Shown in pieces: positions 47,218 to 58,504 of a stretch of 64,000 nt of DNA (within the stretch, counting starts at the first letter, position 1; the number at the start of each line of letters is the position of its first letter). The notes below the pieces were generated by a model. That model did no database searches and was not told the origin of the DNA. It saw only the letters and a list, made by a program, of their open reading frames with translations. Origin of the DNA: Bryum argenteum (taxonomy: Eukaryota; Streptophyta; Bryopsida; Bryales; Bryaceae); assembly GCA_037043015.1 (NCBI GenBank), contig CM073327.1:5686727-5750726 (forward strand), given 5' to 3'. The translations under genes were made by a program, and so were the position numbers.

Positions 47218-48860
47218 CTACATGTACGTACAGTACATTACAACATGCCTATATGTAAATGTATAACTACTTTGCATCCTAGTCCTTATCATATTGTGTT
47301 CCACTTGGCCCTGCTTGGTCTGAGTACCGCCCTCGCGAATAAGCATCATACAAGCGCCGCTCGTCAGAAATACGATCATTTTCAAGCTTGCGGATGTACT
47401 CCGCTTGACTTTGAATTGTTGCCTCTCGTAGTTGTCTTTCAAACTCGCATCTTCTTCTTCACGAGTTCGGAATGGTGGCGGGGGAGTGTTGTTACTCCCA
47501 TATGCATGTTGGCCATACCCTGGATATGGATACTGAGTGATATGCTCTTCACGATCCTTGTTCCGGTAATTCCAACTGGGCTCGTATTCATCTCTTGCTT
47601 GACTTGGAGTACGGTACTCGGGATTGGTAATAGCTCTACCGTACTCGCCGTGATGATCATGCGTATCTCTTGAATACGTTGGTCTAAAGCTATCTGGAAC
47701 CTCAGGTCTTCTACCGTATTGGTTGTGAGCATCGTATGATCCAGTAGGATACGTTGTGGGGTACCTTTCTCGAATGTTAGGTCCTCTCCCATACTGGCCT
47801 CGAGACTCGTATGTGTCCCTTGGATGTGTTGGGATATGGTACTCTGGACTACTGGTCCCTCTACCATATTGGCCGGGAACATCGTTAAATTCCCGAGGAT
47901 ATGTTGGCGTATAGCTCTCCGGAGCACTCATTCCACCGTATCGGCCTCCCGACTCGTATGTATGTATCCCGAGGATATGTTGGCATATATCTTCCTCCAG
48001 CATTCGGACTTGTATCGTGTTGGCCTCTGGATTGGTACGTATCCCTTGGATGCTCTGGCCTATATGTCTCAGGAGTAGTGGTTCCTGGACCGTATATATT
48101 GCTACCGGGATAATACCCACCACTTCCTATGCCAAAAGAGATTGGTACCATACCCCGTTATTATTTGCGATTATAATTATCTCTTGTGTGACCCCCATAT
48201 CCCCTCGGAGGTGTATGTTGTTGATGTTGATTGACATTCGTATCCCCTGGAGGTGTGTCTTGTTGATGTTGTGTTTGACCCTCGTATCCCCTCGGAGGTG
48301 TATCTTGAGAAATTCGTGTCTGACCTCCATATCTCCTTGGAGGTGTACTTTCTTCATCTTGAACTTCCGACATCTCCGTATATGTCCGATTTGACCAAAG
48401 GGGCATACAATCACTGGGTCCAAGCCAACTAGTTGGTATGAAATCATGGCTCCGATCCACCCGGCAACATTCAAACCTCATTACGGTGCTCCAATTCACG
48501 TTCTTATGTAGAACGATTTACGCCCAAACCATAGCCATGTTGGAATATACCATGATTTCCGGCCTAGTATTCCGTACTCCAACGGCAATGGTCACTTCAT
48601 GATAACGAAGTGTGAAATGTTGACTTGTGCAACTGCTGGCTAGTCCTTCGCGTCGTGGCCCTGATATAATCGCTTGATTTCTTGGCCATAACTTCATGAG
48701 GTGTTTCATCTTCACATATCGCTTGCACATGGTGCAATTCCAAATTCTCGCCGGTTCATCTTCCCATCCATCTTCGCAACACAATTTGGATCGTCGATTG
48801 CTTCCCAATCCATCTCCGGGGCCTTGCCCTTGGGTGCACTAGTACGTCATTCCTCGGCAT
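47218..48860 (-). pseudogene. Tyr/Pro/Gly-repeat protein with a domain shared with the 54959 gene
   Basis: The start ATG at 48860 follows a minus-strand TATA box at 48998-49005. The N-terminal part (in shifting frames, about 48800-48640) contains GWEDEPARIWNCTMCKRYVK, matching GWELEVTEYWTAQICKKYVK in the plus-strand gene at 55100. A segment of TPPRGYEGQT repeats (about 48370-48190) follows. A longer array of about 20-24-residue repeats of the form YGRG...PEYHIPTHPRDTYESRGQ (about 48120-47560) comes next, then a charged tail. The repeats are low-complexity and could form a condensate-like or structural region. The frame changes at least twice. Function unknown. Confidence 0.45.
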
Positions 48861-48997
48861 ATTGTTCACCACAACAAAAAAAAAAAACGCAAAAAAATGG
48901 CGTCGATTATCAAGAGGGGACTCGAGGAGCGCAATCGACATGGAAAACCACAATACCAGGGCGCACACCGAGTGAGAAGAAATGAGCCCCGGTCGGC

Positions 48998-49005
48998 TAT
49001 TTATA
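48998..49005 (-). promoter_or_regulatory. TATA box for the Tyr-repeat gene
   Basis: TATAAATA on the minus strand, inside GGTATAAATAGCCGACC, about 140 bp upstream of the ATG at 48860. It directly abuts GC tract 2. Confidence 0.55.
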
Positions 49006-49490
49006 CCGATCGCGGCGGGTCGGCATTCGCCCGTTCCCCGGCCGTCCGATCTCCGTCGGCCATGGCCGATTCCGCCATCGGTCGGCGGAGATCGGTCGGC
49101 CAATCCGATGCCGCATTGGCGACCGATGCGAGCCGCCCGATCGGTCGACAGATCCGTCGCGGCCGTCGGATCCGGCCGGGCCATCGCGGCCGACCGATCC
49201 GTCGCGGCCGACGGATCCGGCGGCCGCCGTCCGGCGGGGTCGCGAGGGCGGTCGGCCGCCGTCCGTCGATGCGGTCGCCCGGCCGTCCGATCTGATGCGC
49301 CCGGCCGTCCGATCGCGGTCGCCCGCCGTCCGATCGATCGCCGGCCGTCCGTCGTCTGATCGCCCGGCCGTCCGATCTGATGCCCGGCCGTCCGTCTGAT
49401 CGCCGGCCGTCCGTCTGATCGCCGGCCGTCCGATCTGATCGCCCGGCCGTCCGTCTGGTCGGCCGTCCCCCGTCCGGCCGGGCAGGGCTT
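49006..49490 (-). promoter_or_regulatory. GC-rich repeat tract 2 (promoter module of the Tyr-repeat gene)
   Basis: Repeats of GGCCGTCCGATC, GGCCGTCCGTCTGATCGCC and CGGTCGGCC type. The right half is a near-tandem array with a period of about 20 bp (about 49265-49460). The tract ends at the T run. Confidence 0.55.
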
Positions 49491-49498
49491 TGTTGTTT

Positions 49499-49499
<1 letters not shown>

Positions 49500-49545
<46 letters not shown>
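49500..49545. repeat. 46-base T homopolymer
   Basis: An uninterrupted T run directly beyond GC tract 2. On the minus strand it is a poly(A) run, so it could be the tail of a retroposed sequence lying to its right (followed inward by TTTAAT), or simple expansion. Its exact length is unreliable in any assembly. Confidence 0.8.
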
Positions 49546-49547
<2 letters not shown>

Positions 49548-51494
49548 TAAACAACTGTTGGGTTTCCATAGGGAGAAGAAAATGAACGCGATGGAGAACC
49601 AAGTCTTGTTTTTGGATTTTTTCAAACATGAGGCATGCTTTCCCATGGCCCACAAAGAAAGGAATTTTTTTTTAATAGTTCTAGTCTTGGAGTCCAAATT
49701 TCCTCCACATGACCTAAACCAAGTCTTCTACAATGTTGTACGGTTGGGATCTAGATTGCTAACCTTTATTTTCATCTCTTGCACTTTGCAAAACGTGTGT
49801 TTCTAGGCTCTAGAGTCTACACCCCCTTGGGCATTTGAGGTTAAGGGTTACAAACTTACAATGAACATGTATTAGCTTAAAAATATATTTTCTCATGAAC
49901 TATAATAGAAGGCTATTGGCGTTCATGAAAATATGTGTACGTATAAAACATATAACATATAAATTTCATTATACATACATGCGTCCCAAATTTAGAACCA
50001 GGGGATGATAGAATCTATCAGATCCTAATTTGTGTCTTCCATGTCAACAATGAGGTTTTATGTAAATAGACGTGGTTTTATTTATACCGTATATAATAAT
50101 TACTCGTATTTTCTAATTTCATTCTTATTCACATTATAATTAGAATACTTCAAAATGACTTAAAGGAACAAAATAAGTTTTTTTTTTTTTTGCCAATTGG
50201 ATCTAAGATTATATACTCCCCAAACGTAGTGCCTATTTTTAACCAAATGACGCATTATCAAATGAAGGGTCCTATATTGAAATGAAGATGCACAATTTAC
50301 ATTCTCAAACATGTAATATTGTAATAGACTTATAGAGCATGTGTGACCATTTAGTTTCATAACTTTGGTATTACCGTGTTAGGCCTTACATTGACCACAT
50401 TTAGACATAAGAATAGGCTTAATCAAAAAAACATTATGCCTAAACAACTCATTCTATTATTGGCTATTTTTGTTTGACACCCTTGAACTAAGGTAGGAGT
50501 ATATTTATAATGTAGTACATATCATTGTACTTAATTTGCACATATTCTTTTTCCATATTTATTAGTACCATTTTTTTATTGTATTTATTTGAATAATTAT
50601 TTATTTACCTCTTACAAAGGTAATAGAAAGAGGACTCTATTGTTTTCTATTTCGCAATCACAAATAAAGAGAAGTAAAAAGGAGACAAATAAATTTTTGA
50701 AAATATCCAACTCTAAAAGTTTTAACATATCGCATCAACTTATAAAGATTGGTGTTGGAAATCTTTGGAAACTCAATTGTGTGTGGAATGAAAATAAGGG
50801 ATTCGTGTATGCATGGTGTAGTATTGATTTATATTTTTAATCAATTAGAATGCCACTTTTCTCCATCGCATTGTTATTATTATTGACATGGAATAAATCA
50901 CGAGTTTGTTGCAAGGAATATATTGATAGTATTTTCAACATTCAACATAGCATCTAAGATTATAGACTCCCCAAACCTAATGTCCATTTTTTACCAAATG
51001 TCGCATTTCCAAAATAAGGGTCCTATATTAAAATGAGGATCCTCAACTTACATTCTCAACCATGCAATATTGAAATAGAGTTATAGTTGTAGGTCATGTG
51101 CCCCAAAGTTGAGTCATATAACCTCATACACTACGAGATCATAATATGTTAGTACACAAGAGAATTTACGAAATTTCATCACTTCTAGATTGAAGTGAAA
51201 ATTCATATAACAAAGCTACTGCAATCATGAAATCTCTAAGTAAACCATAAACCTAAACCCTAAACCCTAAACCCTAAACCCGGAACCCTAAACCACTAAA
51301 CCAATATCCGTGAATAAAGAATATATAGCATTTCACAAATCAACATAGGATTCCTTTTTCATTGTGTAATAATCACCGAGAATCTAATAACGAAAATGAG
51401 AGGGGATTAAAATTTAAAAAGGATCCTATGTAATTTTGAAAGATTCCGAGAACACAATGGAAACTAAGAATAAAAAAAAAAAAAAAAACCCGAA
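49546..51494. other. AT-rich noncoding region with internal duplications and a telomere-like tract
   Basis: No supported gene. A block at 50201-50345 (ACTCCCCAAACGTAGTG) is repeated in diverged form at 50952-51100. Blocks here also recur at 52505-52690 and 54045-54165, so the region grew by duplication. Confidence 0.5.
51247..51293. repeat. interstitial plant telomere-type repeat
   Basis: About five consecutive AAACCCT units with degenerate edges (CCTAAACCCTAAACCCTAAA). It lies inside the hAT element. It supports a plant origin and may reflect break repair or an ectopic promoter-like telo-box. Confidence 0.75.
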
Positions 51495-51690
51495 GCGGGC
51501 GATGGCGATGTACGATCGGTCAATCTGGGCCGCTCGTGCCCGGCCGACCGATGGGACCGACCGCATGACCGGCCTACCGACCGGCCCGGCGACCGCGGAC
51601 CGGCCGAGCGACCGGGGACCGGCCCGGAGACCGGCCGGCCGGCCGGCCTGCGGTCGGCTATCCGTCGGTCGGTCGGCGTACCTCCCTCCC
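51495..51690. promoter_or_regulatory. GC-rich repeat tract 3, without a recognised gene
   Basis: Short CCGACCGGCC and CGGTCGGC repeats follow an A run at 51474-51488. No gene with a TATA box directly abuts it. Only TATATTTA near 51777 lies on the right. It may be the remnant of a fifth module whose gene has been lost. Confidence 0.4.
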
Positions 51691-54430
51691 CCTCCTCTTC
51701 TTGCCTCTCCCCAGAAGGCCAGAACTCCCGTTTCCTCAACTTCTCTCACTTCCCTGCATTGCATATTTGCATTTCTATATTTAGCGTCTCGCGTACACGT
51801 GGCGTCTAAATCGGGGTAGGGAATGTTCTGACAAGGGAATGTCGGGAAGATCTCTTTGTCAGAAACAAGAATGTTTTATGACAAAGATACTCTAGGCTCC
51901 AAATAACTCTATAATAAGGGACTCCTTGCAAGAGGAGTCAAGGCCAACATATCTCCCATGCCTATTCCCCCATTAGTGAAGGTGTTGGGAGTTGGTGCCC
52001 ATTTTTTCTAGAAGGAAAACGAAGGTTATGGGGCCAATTCTTATTATTAGCGAGAGTCCATGTTTTAGATTTGTTCTCATTGATTTTATTTCTTACAAAT
52101 ATTCTTTCTTAATTTGAATGAAGAGAACGCTTTTAGGCCATGAATTTTCATTCATTTCTTGAATGTCCCAACTTTTGTCAAATATTGATCCATTCTCACA
52201 AGGAGATGTTTTCATGTATTGGCCCCATTAATGGCTTGGCCCCTATTGTGCACTTTGAGGTGGCCCTAAATCCTCTCATATCACTTTCCGGACTTTTTAC
52301 CTATTCCTTGATGAGAGTATACTTATGTCTAACATTGGAGAGATCTAAGTATATATTAAATGTAGGTGAGCATGTGTGAGTATTTTGTTTTCATAACTTT
52401 GGTATTACCGTATTAGTCAATATTTAAACTTCCTATTTAGCCCTTAAGTTGTCCACATTTTATGGTCTATATTATTTCATGTGCATTTAGAAATAATTTC
52501 ATCGTTGTGTATTAATTTGAGTAATTATTTATTTACCTCTTGTAAAGGTAATTGATATACAGTTCTATTGTTTTCTATATTGTGATCATAAATTAAGAGA
52601 AGTAAAAAGCGTTACAAATAAATTAATAAAAATATCGCACCCTATAAGTTTTTAACATATGGCAATAACGGCATTAACTTATAAAGTTATAATCATATTT
52701 GATCTTGTACACGTATAGTACTTCTATTTTATGTTAAATGAAGTTGATTATTCTTATATTAGAAACTTTGATGGATTGATTAGGGAATAGAATGATTTGA
52801 ATAGCCATTGCTTTTTCATTTAGAGTATATTGTGGATGAAATCACTTGAGCATAGGATATAAGGTTCATGGTCTAGGATTTATTAATTTCCCTAGCTAAT
52901 ATTTTTATTTTTCCATATCCAATACATTATTTTACAAACCTTTGTAGGCTAATTCCTTTATTATATATTGGACATGTTATAGTCTCATCCGGGATGTTGG
53001 TTCTTAATCGGGTCCCCTCTAAAATGAAAATAATAAAATAAATAATATATATACACTATACGGTAAAGATAGAGCGGTTTTTGCTAAAAACATATTTAGA
53101 GGTAAAGTCACTCTACATAAATAGCGATTTAATGCTAAGATTTTATTTAGAGTTAAACAAGTTCTATATAAATAGTGGTTCTACTTAAATACATATTTAG
53201 AGGTAAAGCAAATCAATTCTACTTTGTGTGCGAGAACTATAAATCAAAAAGTACATACATAAGTATATATACTATACATGTATTGATGTATACAGAAATA
53301 TTATATTTATAATAAATTCAACAATAATACGATACAATTATAATATATATTACATATAATATATACCTTCATATACATATTATACTATGAAACATAAAGT
53401 ACATACATAAATATACATATTCTAATTTATTAATACATAGTATATACGTAAATATACATATCCTACTTTAAATATAAATGGTTTACATACATGAAGAGTT
53501 AGATTTCTATAATTGATCTATTAATAAGATTTGTTTTTAGAAATTGGAAAGTAAAAGACTATAGAAAGACTTTTAGGTGGATATATAAACTCATGGGTAA
53601 GATGGAAGAGACTATTTTTTGTCGTGAGTTCTTTGGTTATATTTATATACAATTGTTATATTCGATATGAAAATTGGAGTTTGTATCTATCTATCTTCTT
53701 GAAGAACAAGAATTACCAGTTTATAATTATCCTATTAGTATAAGAAATTCGTTGCAAGGGAGACGGTTAAGTAGAAACTTTTAAGCGACTAGGTCTAATT
53801 TTTTAAAAAAACCTAAAACAAATTTAAATAAAACAACTTTAAATTTGTAGGAAAGTTTACACAATTTGGGAATAAAATTTTATCCACATTTCTTATTTCT
53901 TGAGATCTATCTCACGTTTTTTACATGCGCTTCTTACGTTGGTAATTGTATTTTTAATTCAAAATCACTCAAAACATAGAATTTGGTACAAAGGGTGGTT
54001 ATTTAGTCTCCATTGAGGATGCCCTAAAAAACATACTCTTGTAAGTCATGTGCATAAAAGTTTGATTCATAGAGCCTCATAGATTGCGAGATGATAATTT
54101 ATTAGTGCACAAGAGAATCTACTAAATTTCATCATTTTCGATTGAAGTGAAATTCATAACAAGTTGGTTTTGAGGGGTTTTGGCACTTTTTACGGCTACT
54201 TTATACTAGAGGCCATTTGAAGTTGGGCCCATTTGGAGTTGAGCCCACTTGGACTTAAAGTGTGCCTTAACTTTAGCTCTACTTTACAAAGTGGGTCATA
54301 GAGTGGATCTTGCAATATAAAGTCCTAATGCCCACTTCGAGGGCCCAAATTTAATATTTTAGAGATAGATAGATCTTCATTGGTTGATGCCTAGGGTTTG
54401 TAAAGGGGCACAACAAATTTTGGGGTTAGG
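51691..54430. other. AT-rich noncoding region, no gene seen
   Basis: Contains a diverged duplicate (52370-52690) of 50340-50760, sharing TTTCATAACTTTGGTATTAC and TAATTATTTATTTACCTCTT. A very AT-rich stretch with ATATAC words lies at 53220-53500. A duplicate (54045-54165) of 51090-51220 is also present. Only short chance frames. Confidence 0.5.
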
Positions 54431-54781
54431 GTTTAGAGGGCGGCGGCGGCCGCTCCGCTGAGCCCGGCTGCGAAGGTTCGGCCCGGTCGGTCGGTCGGCG
54501 GCCAGGCCAGTCGGTCCGGGCGATCAATCGGACGGTCCCGATGGCCCCACGGCCGTCCGGGGTCGGTCAGCGGTCCGGGGCGGTCGGCAGTCCGGGGGGT
54601 CGGCAGCGAGTCCGGGGCGGCGGCGGTCGGTCCGGGGCGGTCGGCAGTCCGGGGCGGTCGGCGGTCCGGGGCGGTCGGTCGTCGGGGGACTGGACGGGCC
54701 TGCGGGCCAGCAATGATCGGCCGCTCGGGGCTTGAGGCGGCTAGGCCGGTCGGTTCGGTCGGCGGTCCGGCATGAGGGCAC
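54431..54781 (+). promoter_or_regulatory. GC-rich repeat tract 4 (promoter module of the gene at 54959)
   Basis: Repeats of GGTCGGCAGTCCGGGGC type, with periods of about 18-20 bp, ending directly at a TATA box. Confidence 0.55.
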
Positions 54782-54789
54782 TATAAAGG
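54782..54789 (+). promoter_or_regulatory. TATA box for the gene at 54959
   Basis: TATAAAGG in the context CACTATAAAGGGCCGTCCGG, 177 bp before the ATG. The context closely matches that of the TATA box at 44585. Confidence 0.6.
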
Positions 54790-54958
54790 GCCGTCCGGCT
54801 TCATTTTCCACCACTTCCTCTCCTCATGGTAACCCAATTCGAATTGCCTCCGATTTGCTAAGGCGCTGCGCATTCTAGTTGGAGAGGAGAAGGGGTCGGT
54901 TTTTTTCACATTTGTTGCGGCCGCTTCGTCCCGTGGATCCTTCGGTGATACTTGCACG

Positions 54959-57091
54959 ATGACGTCGATCGAGAACGTGAACACGAGTATGGAGGTGGAG
55001 AATTCGATGATATCGTGAGCGCCTAAGAAGAGGAATAAACAAAAAGGTGCAACTCATGGACTGAATTGGGAGATTTTAGAGAATGAAGACATTAAAGCGG
55101 AACGCGGTTGGGAACTGGAGGTGACGGAGTATTGGACCGCTCAAATTTGCAAGAAATATGTGAAGATGTTTCACATTGGCAAGCTTTGGCTTAAAGAATG
55201 TCATGCAGTTCATACCAAGAACTTTTGTTGCAACCCGGCAACATGCAAGGATGATCACTTTATCCACCGTGCAGAGGAAGTATGGCGGGCCTTGTTCGGG
55301 GATCGTGCCAAAACAAAAGGGTACTTTTGTTACCAATTGTTGGCAATGGTATATGCTGAGTTGATACTACAGCGGAAGATAAATTGGAGCACGTACCAAA
55401 CTAATACTCAATTTCCGCTTCGCATTGAAAGGAAGCAGAAGCATATCCCGGATTGCTTTGATCCACAATCTGCCTTGACAAAGCATATTTTGGAGGTTTT
55501 GAGGAAAAAAAAAAAAAAACAAAGGCTGAAGAGGATACAACGGAAGATGAGAATGTCGTTACAAAGGATACAGACATTCCTCTTGCCACGGATGGTCTAT
55601 CAAACGAACAATCTGCAGTTGATAGGCTTCGGGATGTAAACGCAGTTGGAGAGCAGTCATTGGAAGAGGCGAATGCAGTGCAAGATCAGGTGGGGGACTT
55701 AGAGAATGTAGTGGAAGAGGTACTCTCCCCTCTCATTCCAGATAACCCTATTATTCCCAATGGCCTAAATTTGACCGATAATAATCCAAAATCGAATGAG
55801 GCAGGGCCAAGTAAACCAATGGAAACAACATCCATGCCAGATTCCATTACTCCGCAGATGGAGAAGGATTGGTGGTCAAATTTCGAAGAATTATATGAAG
55901 GAGTACCAAGCAACAAGAAACTGCGAGAGTATCTCACTTCTATTGACGAAGTAGCGAAGGTCATATACGACGAAACCATTCCAGATGGTGAGACGAAGAT
56001 GAAGTGGGAAGACACCAAAAAACCCATATATTGCAAGTCGGACCGAGATGAAAGTCGGGGTTGAAGTTGTTCTTTGCTATGGTTCCACGGTTTTTAGAAT
56101 TGGCTCAAACTCTTGCCATAATGACGCCTCGAATGCTAGAAGCAGCTATAGACTACGAGAAGATATCAAAGGCATGGCTCCCGTATGTGAAAGCAAGGAT
56201 AAAGGATACGGAGGAGTTTATAAGTCTTCAGGATAAGTATAACGTAGCAATTACCGTGATTGACAAGGTGGTTTATGATTTCAAACTTAATGGATATGAG
56301 CGCAGAAAATCCCCGTACTACTGCAATCTCATGGAGCAAGCGATGAACATTTTGAATCCTCCCGAAGAAGGTGATGTGGAAGATGTCCCCGTAAATCCAA
56401 AAGATAATTCTCCAATTTCAAAAATTGGAGAAAGGATCGAAAGGGAAGGTGATCTTATCCCATCTAATAATGATGGGAATAATAAGAGTGATGGCCCGGA
56501 GATGAAAGGTACTCCATCATGCGAGCCAGGGCCTACGAGGGCGAGAGAGGACATTCAAGAGAAGGAAGCACGGTTCAAGACGCGGAGAAAGGAAAACAAA
56601 TCATCGATTTGGACGATGATACGGAATCGGAGGACAATGGAAGGAGGGGTGTGCGTGTAGAGGATGATACACATTCGAAGGGAAAAGATTGCCTACATAA
56701 TCAATGTCCTAAAGAAACATTGGAAATGCAATTGGAAGCGATGATGAAGCAGAGAGATGAGGCACGAGTGAACTAGAATCCATACGAATGACATTGAGAA
56801 ATGTGGATTATACACCACGCGAAGAGAACATATTGCCTTGGTTGGCTTGGGTTCACCGACTTCAAGATAGGGAGGCCATGGTTTCAAAGGCACAACATAA
56901 TCAAGAAGATCGCCGCCAAATCATGTGGTTCGAGTGAACATGTGAATACATCATTGGAGGAATTTAAAAATACGAAAGATTACGAGAACACGAACCTACT
57001 AAGGTCACTATTTGGGGTGATGTCGAGGAGATGATGGAGCGAACAAATTTCAATCGGATGGGAAAAGATGATGATATTGATTGGAGTTTGG
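54959..57091 (+). pseudogene. unknown acidic/coiled protein with Cys-containing N-terminal domain
   Basis: ATG at 54959 opens MTSIENVNTSMEVENS, then an in-frame TGA stands at 55016-55018. The same frame continues with a conserved-looking domain (about 55060-55500) holding GWELEVTEYWTAQICKKYVK and NFCCNPATCKDDHFIHRAEE. The first half matches the minus-strand gene at 47218-48860. After an A run at 55505-55519 the frame changes to an acidic linker. Further changes near 56055, 56575 and 56770 lead through a helical part (RFLELAQTLAIMTPRMLEAA) to a coiled end (ENILPWLAWVHRLQDREAM). At least four breaks make it a pseudogene unless they are assembly errors. It could be one gene with the RING protein that follows 60 bases later. 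Confidence 0.45.
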
Positions 57092-57154
57092 AAGTAGCGT
57101 AAGGATGGGTGCCATACAACTCATTCTCATCGCATTTTGTGGAATCAAATCGAA

Positions 57155-58242
57155 ATGTCGTTTACACATGCGACCCCCACCGACAATATCAAGGAAAAAT
57201 GTGGCATGTGCCGATATCATTTCGGTCCAGAAGGAGCGTACACACTAGGCCAATGTGGCCATAACTTTCATGTTACTTGCATAGCAAGCGCTGCCCGGGG
57301 AAAATCATCATGTCCTATATGTCGTTCTCCAATTAGCACGAGATTCTACGAAGTGATGGGGATGCGCGATGTCATGCCACCTGGGCACGAGTTCAACCGA
57401 TGGAATCTCCCTTTGGATCAACTTCCAAAGAAACTTCACAACTTTCGTGAGTGGGGGAAAGCACTTGAATGGGATAGTTCAACATCAAAACACCAGCTCC
57501 TCATGCATGATGTAGGCGAGACAGATCCATTGCTTTGGATGACACGTGACTACGAGGTGGAGATTAGGGCGCGAGATATTGAAGACAACGAGCAACGAGA
57601 GATGTTTTGCCGCAACTTTGGAGGACATTGGAGTACTGAACACAATCGTTTCTTCCGATTCCCTCCAAAGAGAGTGGAGAAGGGAGAAGATGGTTTGTGG
57701 CATGAGGTAACAAGTGACATTGAGTTTGGAGAGGAGTACAAGAAGTACGATGATAGGCCGATTGGAAGGGCTTTAGTCCTAGCCAAGTTGGAAGAGGCCG
57801 CACACTTACGGATTTCAACGAAGGAGGAATCTTTCAAAGACGCAGATCGTACTTTACGGGAGGCGGTAGAGAAATTTGAGTCGCGCATTAAGAACATCAT
57901 TACTCATTGGACGACAATGATCAAAGACCCGGCCGGAGTTATTGGTGTCTATCACAAAGAGAGGACTCCTTTGTGAAGGATGTGGTGGGACGAATCGAGG
58001 AGGCCATGAAAATCTTCCGTTCCAAAAATGCTAACCCACCCAAGAAACGGAAAAGGGATGATGGCAATGAGAGCGACGAGCGATTGGATGTCGGGCAACA
58101 ACAGAGAAATTGCTGCGTGGATCAAGAATACGACGAGGGCGGTAGAATTGCTAGACCAAGCCAAAGACCCCGGACTCGTAGTATAGCAAATACAATTGAT
58201 CTGAGAAGAGCATTCAGTTGCGATGTAATAGAAATCCAGTAG
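57155..58242 (+). pseudogene. RING-H2 finger protein, E3 ubiquitin ligase-like
   Basis: The first ATG is at 57155. A C3H2C3 RING lies at residues 15-60: CGMC, then CGHNFHVTC, then CPIC, with the usual spacing. RING-H2 proteins recruit ubiquitin-conjugating enzymes. The rest (about 210 residues) has no recognised domain and ends in charged, helical sequence. The frame closes at 57976, and the C-terminal half continues one frame over (KDVVGRIEEAMKIF...PPKKRKRDD, a likely nuclear signal) to a stop at 58242. One break near 57950 is therefore likely. No GC tract precedes it, which fits read-through from the gene at 54959. It converges on the hAT transposase, whose stop is 260 bp away. Confidence 0.65.
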
Positions 58243-58504
58243 AAGCGTAGACGGTTAAGGAGGGTTACAGTTCCCGGAATAGGGTCGCATACCATTTTGG
58301 ATTTGTAATGCATGGTTTTTATAATGAAGTTTTTTATTTCTTATGATGTAATAGTCTTTTGTTGACTATTCACCGACATTTTCGACACAAAATAAAGTAC
58401 GAACATATCAACAGTTTGGTAATAAAGTTTCACGAGCTATACTATCTCTAGCATACACGAAGTATGCTAGACCTCTACTACGTGTCTGAGCATGTAATTA
58501 ATGT

